A DNA stretch of 64,000 nucleotides from Aphanomyces cochlioides (Eukaryota > Oomycota > Saprolegniomycetes > Saprolegniales > Verrucalvaceae): NCBI GenBank assembly GCA_019828595.1, contig JAHQRK010000018.1, positions 310,001 through 374,000 of the forward strand, given 5' to 3'. Shown piece by piece: positions 48,799 through 62,945 of the stretch (position 1 is its first letter; every line of letters begins with the position of its first letter). A program made the position numbers and the translations under genes. The notes under the pieces are model-generated. The model made no database searches. It was not told the origin of the DNA and saw nothing but the letters and a program-made list of their open reading frames with translations.

Positions 48799-51700
48799 TT
48801 ACTCAGTCGAGCACAGGAGCGCCACTGCTCTCAAAACCCAGTGCACGGGTCTATGCTCTCTTGAGGGCATCGTCACGGTCATGATCAAGTACCGATCGGT
48901 ACGCATTGGGTATTTGTAGACTGGACAATCAAAACCACCGAATGGACCATAATCGCCCGACCGATTCTTTTTGAGTAACTTCGTTGTTGCAGTCACATAC
49001 AAGACGGGCAACGCTGCAAAGAGTTTCTTCGGCTCTGACTCGACAAGCGTTGCGTTTCCTTTGTGCCATGCAGCGCCTTCTAAAAACAGACCGTGTACAA
49101 GCACGCCTTCTCGAGGTGGCTGCCGAATCTGTTCAAGTTTTTCGTACTCTGTCACTTCAATGTGGTACACTACGTCGTCGAGAGCCCACTTGTCAGCAGC
49201 GTGGTGTCGCGTGACTTCTTGTCGCATCGCAGTTAGAAAGCCTTGAGGATTGAACAGCCCAGGCAGCCAAAAGCTGAAAGGCTTGGCACGAGTCAACCAT
49301 CCGTCGAGCTGCTTGTGTCGATCGAGCAGCCCTGCAAACCAAATACCAAGAGTCGGTGCAAACCAGGAGAGCTCGTCAGCGCCACGGTAGAGCCACACTC
49401 GAGGAACTTTAGCATCGAAAATTGCATGAATGGTCGTTGCAATATCTGGTGTGACGACGAGTTCGCCTTTGATTGCGGATTGCGTCTCGATAAGAACGCG
49501 GCGGACAATTGTGAGCACCGCTTGGAGTTGTTGGATTTCTTGCCAAAGACAAATGTTGAGCGGCACATGGAGGCCTCCAAGTTTGGTTTGAATGAGCTCG
49601 ATGCATGTTTCATCGACAAAATCTTTCGGGAGCTTGGCCGCAAGCTCATCGCATTTGTCCAGCACAATCGCTTCTCGTGTAGTTCCTCCGCGAGCTGCCT
49701 GCTGCTTGGGTTGGGTTTCACGGAGTGTTGTCAGAAGTGACGACACATCTTTGACTCGAAATGTCAAATCGGCATTTGGATGCAATCCAAAGATTTCAGG
49801 TGAGTCGACTTTGGGAAACGACGAGACGAACTTGTGATAGTCGTCCACTTCTGTGGCGTCGCGTACGTTGTAGACAAAATCTTGGGCGACAACCACAGTG
49901 TCGGGATTGAACGTAAAACTTGGGGCGAGCGTACCGGGACTGAGCCATTCATCGCAGTAGGCTTTAAATAGCCGTCGGTCAAGTTCATCCGTGATGCGGC
50001 CGCCATAATGCACTTCAGCAATCATATACTGTAGCGTTGGCCAGCTTAAGGCGCCAGCATAGAGATGTTTTTCCAAAAAGACCATCGATGCTGTGAGGTC
50101 AGACGCATTGAACTCGTAAGGAATAGCAAATCCAAGCGGCCCAAACTTGCGCCGCTCTTGAACAATTGAGTGAAGAAAACAGAGAGTGTAGAGAAGTGTT
50201 CGCCACTGTGCTGTTTCAATCCTTTCGAGTTTGTCCTGATCGACGAGCACAGTAAAACTCCGGAGCATACCAGCTCGTAATCCTGCTGGTGGTTCATTGG
50301 TGACTTTAAGACTTCGATGGAGGAGGGCAATTGAAAACGATGGATGAGGTTCTGATGTCAAGAAGAGCCGAAAGTCGGGCGATGATGTCTCACTTGCTTT
50401 AGCAAGAGTTTCAGGGAGTGTCTCCATGAAATCCAATCCGAGGTGGCAATTTTGAAGCAGCAGCCACGTACCATTGAGCATGGCAGCACCCATTGCTTTT
50501 GCAGCAACGATCTCTTGCCCTTCACCCATTGATATCGATTGAATACTCTGTCTTTTCTTTCGAGCAAGGCCTTCGATGGCATCTGTTGGATCGGCGCCAA
50601 GGCTAAGTAGATAAATGACTGGTGTTTCATGCGTCATATCAGCAAGGACGCTTTCAGTCGTGTCTGTGATGGGTTCGATGTATTTGGCGCCCAGACAAGG
50701 CACACGCCCTGCGGATTTTGTATCGATAACATCGATGAGTTTGATAAATTCATGTGCAGCTAGAAGCGTTCGATCTTCCCGCAAACAACGAACGAGAAGG
50801 AGGCGGAGAAAGTGAGTCTTGGCGCTAGCCGCATCGTGGTGAAAGAGGAGAGTCTCGTAGTCAGGGATTGGAAGTTTTTCTGGCTCGTTGTCTTCATACC
50901 ATCGACGCCAAGACGATTCGTTTCGCTCAATGTCGCCAGCGAGGTTGCGAAATTCTGGCTTGTCTTGACTTAGTTGCAGGACGTTCATCCATGCATTGAC
51001 TGATATCCAGCCAAATGGTTTGGGTTTTTCTGTTTGGCTCTGACGGTTTGCACCGCCTTTGAGGAAAAGAGCGACGTCGCCAGCGTCCAGTGTTTCGCCC
51101 GTGACGAGGATCTTCAGAGCGACGACAAGGACAAAAGCAAGCTTGTCCTTCTCATAAATACCACGGTTGACAAAACGATAGACCAAATAGGTCATGCTTT
51201 CAATGATGTGGTTGACACGTTTGGAAGAAAGGGAGGCACGCTCTGCAAGGTCCATGGATTTCTTGAAGAGGTGGAGGAATTGATCCAAGGATGTCTGGTA
51301 CATGCAATTGACCATTGAAAAGTCAACGAGGGAAAAGTAAAGCACTGAACCTCGCGTGGCAACTGGACGGTACTGTTCACGCTTCTCGTCGATGCCTAAT
51401 TTCATATCGGCTGCGGCGACGAGTTTGTCGTTGACTTCCATGGCTTTGGCTTTCGTGGATGCCAATACGCCAATCAATTCCAAATCATCGAGGAGATTTC
51501 CAGCATTTGATGCAAGTCGTTCGAGTAGGAGACCATCGAGAGCGAGAAGAGCCTTTGTATTCATATTCACATCAAATTGAACGCGAATGAGCTGTTCTTC
51601 GAGTGATTTCTGCTCCTTTTGGATCACGCGAGCAAGGAGTTGGTCTTCGAGCCCTTCTTGTGTGACGGTGAAGTCAACCAGCATTGTTTTGGCTTGGACT

Positions 51701-54700
51701 TCAGGAGAAAAATGGGGATTGGGAAGCCTCGTTGCCATGTAGAGCATGAATGCGTCGTTGTATTCGCACAATTTGTCGCCAAGCAGCATATATTTCGACT
51801 TGGCTTTCACAACAATATTCTTTTCCAAGACACCTTGCATGGATGGATCAATCTCTTGTTCCACTCCATCAAGAATCAGAGCCTTGCCTTCTCCTATACA
51901 ATATTCCAAGTAATCGCGGAGTTTCGGGTGATTAATCGGCAGCACGCCTGATGGAGGCATGCGAGCTGCCTCTCTGGCTTGAATCCACGACAGCCCTTGT
52001 CCTTGGGGATCAATCAAGAGAGGGTATTTCGAGCTCATCGTAACGAGGATGCCGTTTTGGATCGAGAGCGGATCGGACGGAAGTCCCTCCAGATTCCAGT
52101 CGGCGATGGTGCCCACATCGACCATGAATGTCGTCAAGGTCAAATCAACTGTGACTGGGATATGTCGGTCACGCAAGTCTTTGACAAATTTGAGTTTGCA
52201 CAAAATATCTCTGTACTCCTTGTTGAATGGCCCACAGTAGCTCACAAATTCACAAGCGACGGCGCAGTCGCCAACGAGGCGAAGTTTTCGATCGGCAAAT
52301 CGATTACTCTCTTCGGTCCACCTCTTCTTTTCACCGGCGAGGCCTTGGATTAGTGCAGTGGCTTGCTCCATTTTTTTGCGTGTCACGGCAGCATTCTCTT
52401 CGACTCGGGCTTTCTCTGACATTTGAGCTTCAAAGTCATGCTGCAGATTGTCCAAGACAGCTTGACATGCCATGAGTTTTTCCTCAGCTGAGCGAAGGTC
52501 TCCTTGAGCTGCTTCAAGACGACCTTCAGCGACTCGGAGCGTCTCAAGCTTGGGTTTGACAACTTTGGACGCGTGATGGTACTTGGTCATGGCGATGACC
52601 CATGTACAAAGTCCTTCAGCTGCTTTGGAAGCGTTCTTGGCTACAACAGGACTAAATCCCTCGAGCTCCAAGTACGGCATTAGTAGTTCAATTGTTTCAT
52701 CGTTGATGTTGTCCTTCTCGACTTTGGAAAAATGGAAGACATGCTGGAGAAATCTCGTGTCACTTAGCATACCTTGCTTGACGATGCCGTATGAATCGAG
52801 CAAAAAGTCCATGGATTTCTTGTTGATAGTAATTTGGGACTTCTCAACCTTGGCAACAGGATACATTTGCAAAATGGCCACGCAATCAAAAATAAGTTTG
52901 ATAATATCCCCAGGTTTTGCAAGTTTCTTGAGTTCATTCAAGTCGTTAGGTTTGATACTTGATACAGCGCGCTCTGCTTCGTCTAGAAAAGGCTGTGCCT
53001 TCGCTAAATCTTCCTCAGCATCCTCCTTCTCGCGACGAATAATTGAGGCATCATGCTCACATCGTTCTTTGATCTTGCCAACAATGTCGTTTTCTTTCTT
53101 GGCCTCCATTGACTTGACTTGGAGATTTTCAAGCATTGCATTCGCTGCAGCTTCTGCCTGTATGAGTTTCTGCTCTTCACCTTTCAAGTGTCCCTTCATC
53201 TTTTCCACGTCCGCAGCACCTTGTACTAGTTTTTGAAGACCCATGTTGATACTGCTTTCACTCTTGTGGATCTCCTCCAGCTTGGTGCGATAAACTGTTT
53301 TGTACAAAGCTACAAAGGACAAGAATGATTTGGGAGTCTGGTATACATAACGCCTTCGCTTTTCAAAATATTCAGTGCATACATCGACGACGGTGCCGTG
53401 AATCATTCCCATGTGTACGACCAATTGATCTTTGACCTGAGGAGAGCACTCGAGAGGAAAGTCTTCCATGAAGCCTTTACTTACAGCAATAAGAGCTTCT
53501 TGCGGCCAACTTAAATACCAATCGATCGTACAACCACTGACAAGGGCAGGGAACTGCCGACATCGCTCAGAAAATCTGCGATCAACTGGTGACATGGATA
53601 AAACCACATGCAAATTGCGTTTCACGCGGGCGAGGAAAAATTGGATAAGGTTCTCAAATGAATCCACCTCGTTCGGTCGGGCTTTAATCATTGCAGCTCG
53701 TAAATCTGACACGATAAAGTTGAGCTCGTCTTTGGGAAACAAATTAGGGACCTCGCCGGTCGACAAGACACCGTTGAGAATTTCAAGAAATGAATTGTCC
53801 TTGATCTCGTTATCCGTGCAGAGAAAGACGACGCTTTTGTTTTGTTGACCAGCGATCTTAAATAATGTCCTCCAGTCATCGAGAAATGTTGACACATTGT
53901 ATGCCTTCGTCATAGTGATCTGGAAAAGCTGCATGCGACCTAGCACAGCAGCTAGTTTGGTTAAGCTTTGTTTACCCGAGCCACCAACGCCAACAAGCAT
54001 CATGTGGCCCCGAGGCATGCCCAGCACACGTACAATACGTAATGCGTGATATAGAGCATCATCAAATAGGATCAAATTGACTTTGCGACTTGGATTTTCC
54101 CGATTGAAAATGTCGACAAGTTGCTCGACGCGATTTCGAACAGTGGCTGTCGACGTTGCACATTCATACACTTTGGGGGCCTCTTCGATGAGAACTCCAT
54201 CTTCGTCGCGCTTGTCATCGCGGAGAAAGTCGATAAAATGTCCATTGGCCATGTCGATGATTTGGGTCATGGATTCCCGCTGTGCAGTGAGTCCGCCACC
54301 TTTAGCTTCTTTCACTGGAGCTGGAGCTGCAACAGGTTTGAGCAGTAAATTGTCCATGGTCGAAAGTAGTTCATCTTTGAAGCGTTGTTTGTCTTCAAGA
54401 GTCGTGAGACGATCTGCAAACAGTCGTTCGCACTCATGGCGCCACAGACGAACCAGTGCTCGATCCACATTGACTGAATCAAAACCCCGTAAAACCCCTT
54501 GGAAAATGCGTCCAAGGTCTCGCATTGTAAAGATGTAGTGAAACTTTTGTGGCGTTGGGAGCATGGACTTGCGGAGAAAAGACCAAACATGAATCGTCGC
54601 GGAAGTGAGTTTACCAGCGACTTCGGCGATGCTTTTGTCGACTTTTGGGCCAGCCGCACGCCATTTGAGAATTTGACCGTAGATTGAGTCGATGACATCC

Positions 54701-57700
54701 ATCGTCGGTACAAGAACGTTCCACGCAAAGAACTGTCGCTTGAGTCGATTTGGTACATCTTGCTTGCCGTCTTTGGCATGTTGCATAGCTGCGATATACG
54801 AGACGTCTTCGATCACTTTCAAATCGCCACGCTTATCTTTATCGAGAAAGCAGAGGCCATTCGTTTCAATAAGCTGGCGAGCCACTTCCAGTGTGGGTTG
54901 ATCACCCCAAGCGTTGCAAGCAGGCATACTCAAGTCGTCCAAAAATAGCGTCATCTTCTTCCCGTGGGGTGGGCCAAAGTTTTTGCCTCCACGTTTGTCT
55001 AATTCAGCTTCAACCATGAGTTGGAACCCCCCGGGCGATGTCACGCTTGAAAATGCCAGTTTGCGCACAACCATTTCGTCGTCATTGCGCATTTTGTCCA
55101 TATATAGGTGAGCGATAGACGACTTTCCGGTGCCTGCACCACCAACAAGCAGTACTGGTCGGGTGGACACAACGTGACCAATTAAATAGAGGCTTCTTGT
55201 TGTTTCAACAGTAGGAATAATCACACTGGATATGTCGATTGCGTCTAGCATCAACTGAGGTGGATCCCATGCATCAAGGGCCCAGCGTTCCCAATCCATT
55301 GACACAGGATTCACAACAAAATCAAAGATCGTTGTTTTGGCTTGTTTTGGGACAAAATTGGCTGCGAGGCCTGCTAGGTATTCGTTTATACGCACTCTAT
55401 CTTCTGCTTCATAGAGCCCGCCAGTTGCCCAAGCGAGCGAAAAGAGGAAAGCACGCTCGATTTCACTTGCCATATCATCTGCATTCTCACTGAGCTCGGC
55501 TGTGGTAAGAATGCTCGTCAAAAGTGCCAAAGCCGACTCGACAAGCCCATTTCTGGGAAATGAAAGCACTGGACGGCATTGTCGTGAAAGAAATTTGAAA
55601 AGAGCTTCGTTAAGAAACGTCTGGAATAGACGCTGAAGAACACTCCGGTGGTGATCGAGACGTGTGTCGAGCCACGCATCTACAAGTGGCTGGATACCAA
55701 GATCGGATTCGCTGACGTAGATAATTCCTGCTCGGGAAACCGTGGCAGGCGATGCATTTCGCAACTCTTCGACTTCAAACATAAGCTTGCAGTTATCCGT
55801 CATTGGGATACGATCTCCGTTGGCCAATGTGAGAAGTTTGTTGTCATCCAAGACAGTGTTGAGATTTTCGATCCAAATTGCATCAACAGGACCATCACAG
55901 ACAATCCAGGACATGTCTCGACGAGTACGGTCGTTGTATTTTGTCCATATCGAGGCAAATACACCATCTAGCCATTCCCCGCTTTGTTTATCAGTCTCAC
56001 CAAACATTTCTTCTGCTCTGATAGCTTTTGGATTCATACGAACTTGGCGATGCGGTATGCCTTTTGACGTCGTTAGGGAAGCTTGGAGCGTTCGAAACAT
56101 CTCTGATTTGCCAGTGCCAGCTGGACCAACTACCATGATGCCATGGCGGACAAGGAGTGTCTCGTAGAGTTGGACAATTTTGAGAGTGAAGGCTGGGGTC
56201 GGCACCTTGCGATGTTTCTTCAAGACATCCTGAATGAGGTTGACCATTGGACTTGCGACACTAGCAGTTGCCTCAACGGAGGGAAAAATATCGTGGAGAA
56301 GAGAGAGGAAGAGAGGTGTGTCTTGGGCAACAAGCTTGGATAAATTCATATCACGAAGCGTTCGCATGAGAAGTACATCTTCGGGTGCGTCAAGATGATC
56401 CCGCTTTGTTTGTCCAGCTGTGCGCAGTACTGAAAGGATGTTGCGAAGACCAAAATCGTAGTGATTTTGCTTTGAAAGCTGTTCTTCACATAGAGCGTAT
56501 AGTGTTTTGAATTTTCGAGCCAAGTCTGCAAATTGGTCATAACCCACTGAACAAAGTTTGACTTTGATGATAATCTCACGGTCGGGCACCATCATAGCTA
56601 CACCGCGGAAGAGTGCCTTGAGATTTTCAGGTAGTTCTTGACGGCCTTGGTACCCAGGGTTCATCGTGATAAAGTAGCCCACATCCATATTGAGTCGTAT
56701 AGGAATCGCATCGCCAGGGAATAAAAAAGTCGGTGATACCACACGCTTCGCATTTGTGATCGCAAGAACCTGTTGTGCAACGACACTAAGCACGGGTAGT
56801 TCAATGCGATTGAACTCATCAAAACAGCCCCAAAAGCCTGCTTGGCAAAGACCTTTGAATATTTTTGCCATGTCCAAGAATCGCTGCTGATCTGTGCAAT
56901 TGGTGACTACAACATATAATCCAAGAGCTCGCCCTAGATCTTTAACTGTCTCAGTTTTCCCAGTACCAGCGGGCCCAGTTGGTGATCCACCCAAATACAT
57001 ACCCAGCGCCTGTGAGAGAGTCACGTAAGCACGATCGGTAAGTGGTGTAATTACAAGCCGCTCCTTACAACCGAGGTACTCATAAGCATACTTGAACTCG
57101 ACGTCACAGATTTGGATGACACAAGCTTCTGGTCCAAGGCGATCTTGTGCGGGAGCGGTTCGCCAATAGACTCGAGCTTGTTTAAGCCATTCGAAGTCTG
57201 ACGCATCTGTGATCTTGCGGTCCTTGTATAGCCGAACAAGTTCAGCAAAACAGTCACGCTGATGTACTTGAATGGTTATAAGCGTTTCGACTTTAATCCG
57301 CTGAAGCTTTGTCCCCAAGTTTGTAAGGCACCATGAACTCAATTCGGACAAGAGCTGGCCTTGTTTTTTGCTTGTATCAGCCATGATCCCTTTCGAAGTC
57401 TTGCACTTCTGCAGTGCCTCTTGGCTTTGAGCTGTCCACTGAAGCTGAAGTCCAAGAAGAGCACATTGTCCGCAACTCTTGGCGACAAACTCTCGCAGTG
57501 CCAGGGTGGTAGAATCGACGACGCATGTTTTGCTGAGTGCCTTCAGACTCACGAGCATTTCTGTTTCCACTGCGGTCAACCACTCTTCAATATTGCCGTC
57601 AGCAACAACGGGTTTCTTGAGAGTGATAATTTCTTCATCAGAGCCAATAGAAGACTTCAGCTGCAGGATTTTGCGCTTGTCGACAGAATCATGCACGACA

Positions 57701-60700
57701 CGGTCAACACTGTCAAACATTTTCTCATAATATGGCTGCACAGCAAGTGGGTCAGAGCCTTTGGAGAGCACTTGGAGCAAAAATGGGTTTGATACGAAGT
57801 AAAAACGGGGAAATTTGTTCCGCTTCTGCTCAAGGTATCCTTCAAGTGATTTCTGACACTTTTCAAGTTCTCCATACAAAATTGGAAGGGTGCTCTTGAG
57901 TAGTTCGTTGGAGCAACACATAACAACGTTTCCTGTTTCATTGGCTTTCGTCATAAGCTTGATCCAATCTTTGTCGATTTTTGCAAATTTCTTGGCTTCT
58001 AAGGGCATTTGTTTGGCAATGTCGCCTCCAGTAAAAACGGACTCGAGAGACATCCACAGCGTCTGAACTTTGATCCAGAGTTCCAACACATCCGATGTAT
58101 CACAGAGCTGGGTCAATTTGGCCTGGACGGCGTCTTTAAATGGTAGAACATGTCGAAGACTCAGCATGCCTTGAAGTTGAAGTTGGGCATCCTCGAGTCC
58201 TTCAATAACTCCTCCATAACCTTTCAGAACTGGAATAGTTCGTGATTTCCACTCTCCAAACTCAAAGGATGCGGTTGTCCATATTTCTTTAATCTCCTTG
58301 AGCTTTGTTTCAATCTGTAGTTGTTTGTGGGCACTGTCACAAATTGCTTCGATCTCATCTTTGTGTCCAAGAAGTTTGGCATCCAACAGGTCTTTGAGTT
58401 TGAACGCCTCACTTTCGACAGGGAGTGGGGAAGTCGCAAACTTCACAACCTCTTGCCAATGACGTAATTTTATACAGTCAGCACTGAGTTCACTGATCAA
58501 AGGAAGCATGTCGAGCATGTCGCTGATATCTTTTCGCAATAACCGATAAGCCTCCCACTCACACAGCTTCTTGGGCATTTTCTTACATCGCTCATCAAAT
58601 CCATGCAAACTTGTCGTCATTTCTTCTAGCATCGACGGCACAACGCTCCAGTAGATATTTCGATATCCTTCCATCGTTTGCACGACGTCCATATAAAGCC
58701 CATACAACTGGTCAAGCAGCGCCAACTCTTTGCGGGTTTTCACTAACTCGGGATATTCGGTAGGACGCATGCCGAAGAGCTCTTCACCGGCTGTGTAGAC
58801 TTCAAGCTTGTGATCACGCAATGCAAGGCTCTCTTTGAATCTTGCGAGACGTTCTACTGCCTCAGTGGGCTTGATTCCAGATACCATGGGGCCATGGACA
58901 GTATACTCCGTGCGGAACTGCAGAACATCTGCTTGAAACTCCTTGACATCTTTTGTGAGTTGCTTTTTGAATTTGCCTTGGACTTCGCTCAAATTGTCGG
59001 TCACCTCCTCAGCATACTCGACGAGCTTGCGCCACGTACTGCGAATAACACTCTTCTGATCCATTTCTTCTTTGTTCATGTATCCTCCAGGGAGAAAATG
59101 CTCAAGCATATCATACATGTCCAAGATTGGATTTATTTCCATCTCAATCGACGATTCACGCTCTCGAATTTCTTTTAGTACCACCATGACATAACTATTC
59201 CAGATGTGAGAAGAATTCAGTAATAAACGTATCTACCGGAGCGAGTCCAGCGAGTCGACCTCTCGAGTAAGTTTGGAATTTGTTAGACGCATGTACTCCA
59301 TCAAATTTGTGAGAGCCATTCGAGCCTGTTGGTGTACTCGATCGGAATATTGAACTTTCCATTGGCGGCATTCGTTGCGAAGTTGCAGTTTCAAATTCTT
59401 TGTATTAAGCGAAAGTGCAGCAATATTATGGACAGGAGCAATGCTGTTGATCTCAGCTTCGACAACCATAAAGTTCTTCAACTCATTTTCAAAGTCCTAC
59501 AATTGTCGGTTTTGCCTCACGAATTGAAGGGGTCGCGTACTTGAATGGTCGGATTCCTTTTGATAAACTGATTGTAACGAAATTCCATGTCCTCTTTCCA
59601 AAGCCAGTCATAGACTCGAAACGCGCTCAGGTATTCATGCACTTGATTCTTTGTCCCGTGAAGTGCACCCGTGAGTAGCAGCGCCACTTTAATGATCTCC
59701 GTGTCACAACCCAAGTGATCGAAGAAAGTCACGCGACTCTGCTCTGGGAAGACGTCTTGTTGGCCCCACATGTATAGCGTCTTTGAGCATTTGAGCACAG
59801 CTACTGCGCTTCGATTGATTGCTCGCTGGATGTCTTCTAAACTAGGGCTCAGTCGCACAGAGGGTACACTAAGTTGGACATCAACTTCAAAAAATGGTCT
59901 TTCCAAGAATAAAAAGCCCGTGCCTGCCTTTGAGCACACCTACTCGACGATGACCATCCAGCAGACAACAAAATGAGCAACGTACTCGCTTTTTTATTGC
60001 ATTCAATGACATCTTTGTGCAGTTGACCACTGATCGATACATTAGAGCTTTGTAGTGGTTACGAAATGCTAATTGGCATTCAACCATGCCGTCAACGACA
60101 ATCTTTTTCTTTCCCGACGAATCCATATCAAGTGTGAACTCTGATATCAACCGAAGGATATCTTCCACAGCATTTTCAACTTCAGTGTTCTTTGCAGCAA
60201 GGAGAGTAGTAACGAGCGCGACATTGCGCTCCTGGACTCGAACAAAGTCATCCAAGGCAAAAGATTGATCTGTTGGTAAGCTTACGAGCACTGCTTTGGA
60301 CACCAGCTATGCCATGAAATGAGCGGTAAAAATTAATGGAGATGTACCTTGAGATTCTTCTCCACTCTGTTTTCTATCATGTCGTTGACGCTGTTGATCA
60401 ATTCTTCCAAGCGTTGGAGACCAAGATGCACCTGCATCTTATATGCGTCAATATTCATACTTGTCCATGTCAGCGTGACCATCCCGGGTCGAATTTTAGC
60501 ATGTAGATCATCCAAATGTGGTTGTAGGAGAGCTTTTGTGATCGGGATAATTTTTGACACCACACGATCATGCTCTCGTAATGTGTACGTCAAGTCATTA
60601 AAGTACATTTTGAATTTGTCCTCCTGTAGCATAACCATCTTGGCATTCTCAGGCACTTGAATACCCATACGGTCAAGACATTTTGCCTCTCTTATCAGCT

Positions 60701-62945
60701 GGAGAATTTCCTTGTCAAAATTTACATATAGTTTCTCCGTCTGTGGATGTTTAATGATGAGAGTGGCATGGAGTCCACCCTTTGCGGTCTCTATTGAACG
60801 ACACCAAGCTTCGTACCACAAATATTCAAATGCGACAAGAGTTCGGGCAACTTTGTTATATCTAAAACCACGTTAGAATCGGAGGAGATTAGGCATGAAA
60901 GCATACGTTTTGATGACTTTCTTTGAATCTTTGGTGGCGAGAACGCTGGGATTGGACTCAAATTTCCGCATGGGTTCTTCAATGCGCCGAAGTAGATGCC
61001 TGGACCATAAAATGTTGCCAGCTACAGGAGGTAAGTTTCGCGCAATCGGAGGGTCATGTCGGTATTTTTCATACAGCTCTTGCACTGTTGTAAGGTCGAG
61101 GCCATAGTTGTGAAATATGACTGTAAATTTCGAGTCGAGATCATTTCGAAGATTTTCCCGTTGCAAAATTGTTTGGAATTGCTTCAATAGATTGAGTGAC
61201 TGCTCGATACTTGTGATACTTTCAAAGCTTTGGTTGATAAAATGCTGAAATGAAAGCTCCAGATCACTTATGCGCACATTAAATTCAACATAGTCGCGGT
61301 CAAACGCATTGTTTTGGTAGTCTAGAAGGTCATGTTTGTGTTCTTGAAATTCGACCATGATTGTGTGGAAGGTGGAAATGAGACCGTGCATGCCTTCAAG
61401 GGAATGGTCTGCCAGAGATTGAAATTGGTGGATTGTACTGAACATGTCGATGAGACGTATGATTCGGCGACAAAAAAGGTCAAATTTGCCAAAGATCTGT
61501 GTCTCGCTAAAGTCGAACTGTTTTCCTTTGGGCATTGTCAAGAGTTTATCCTTTGTGAGTCGGTACTGCTCTTGATAGGCCTCATTAAGACGTAAGCAGG
61601 TTTCAAGGCTCTCAAGCAGCGCTTCGGGCTCCTTCTTCCAAATGTACTCTGGAGGATCCATCCCAATTATGCTGGACTTGCATAGAACAATCATTTGGTT
61701 TGTAATTTTCATGAACAGTTTTGTCATGCGTTCTGTTGTGTTGTAGTATCGAGCAATTGTGTGCACCATCTTTATAGCGTTCATGAGTGCGGGTAAGGCA
61801 TCAATGACACCACTGGGAGTGCCGATATAGAGTGGGTCGAGAAATTTCTCCAATGTTGCGAGATATTTGACATTGTCTTTTGCTTCATTTGTGGCTTCGG
61901 TGATATTGAGATCAATTTGCTTCCACTGTTTTAGAAGTGTGAAAACGCTTGTTTTATCGAGGCCAACATCATGCTGTTTTGAGACGACCGTGAGTGTACC
62001 GATGACCAGTTTGCATTCTTTGGTTTTGAGCTGCTCCGTGATACCCGTAAGACGTTGCAATCTGCCTTTCCAGTACTCCAGTTCAGTATCTGGACCAGAC
62101 TCACTTGACTCCCAGCGCATCTGGTCGCTGTCATCCAAATAAGCTTCTGTTTGACGACACCAATCTTGCACGAGGTCAACAAAATGGGCAACAGCAACTT
62201 CGTCTGATGCATATCGACTCAAATTACGCGAGTCGGATGCGTCGTACTTTTTATCGGGCTTTCGGAGGTCAAGGCCAGCACTCATAGTCTTCAAGCTACC
62301 TTGAACATCTGAAAGAAAAGAGCGCGTGCCATGAAGGAATTCGTTCTTGCTCTCAAGGTCAGCTTGCCCCCACTCATCTCGCATGTGTAGAAATGGAAGG
62401 TAAATCTGTGAAAAAATCGTCTCTAGAGAAACGAGCACTGATTTGTCCATAACCCCAAATTCTAGAAGTCCATCGTGGGCAATAGCTGGGTTGATCATGA
62501 GAGATGTTGTCGGTTCATCGTTCACATCTGGCTGCGACGGAGTTCGTACGATGGGAGCTCGGTGTGGTTTCGACTTTTTGACGAAATAGACAGCGCGTGC
62601 TACAAGCGGTTCTGCTTGACCGTCAGTGATGAACAATTCGGGTACTGGGGTGTCGTTGCTGCGTTCGTCGCGTCCCATCGCAGATATAGCACGGGATCGT
62701 GGTGCACGGTATTCTGATGCTTCCGACATTATGTCAGCGAGATGGAGTCTCTCGTCGATCGCATGAGTATGACGCGGCTGGTAATAAAAGAAGATGTGGG
62801 ACGGACCAGTGGGGTGAAAGAATGCCGTCAGCGTATCCATGATATCATTCGTCTTCATGAGTTCCTCAACTTGGCTTTCATCTTGGAATCCAAACCCAAA
62901 CTGCAGCTTCTGAATGATCCATCGATGGCGCGCTTGGAATGCCAT
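48799..62945 (-). CDS. axonemal dynein heavy chain, probable outer-arm type (6 exons)
   Basis: Exons 62945-60907, 60861-60348, 60306-59986, 59939-59541, 59496-59237 and 59194-48799 (introns 41-46 nt) give 4,642 residues, the full length of an axonemal heavy chain. The stem fills residues 1-1800. Four AAA P-loops follow: GPAGTGKTE (AAA1, about 1920, with FWGCFDEFNRIELPVLS), GPAGTGKSE (AAA2, about 2205), GGAGTGKSS (AAA3, about 2530) and GVGGSGKQS (AAA4, about 2915). The antiparallel stalk coiled coil with its microtubule-binding tip lies near 3190-3450, followed by AAA5-6 and the C-terminal domain. AAA1 (VVTNCTDQQRF...MAKIFKGLCQ) resembles the outer-arm gamma/DNAH5-DNAH8 class, but that subclass call is tentative. 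It is the force generator of the flagellum. The last exon is 10.4 kb without an intron. Confidence 0.95.
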
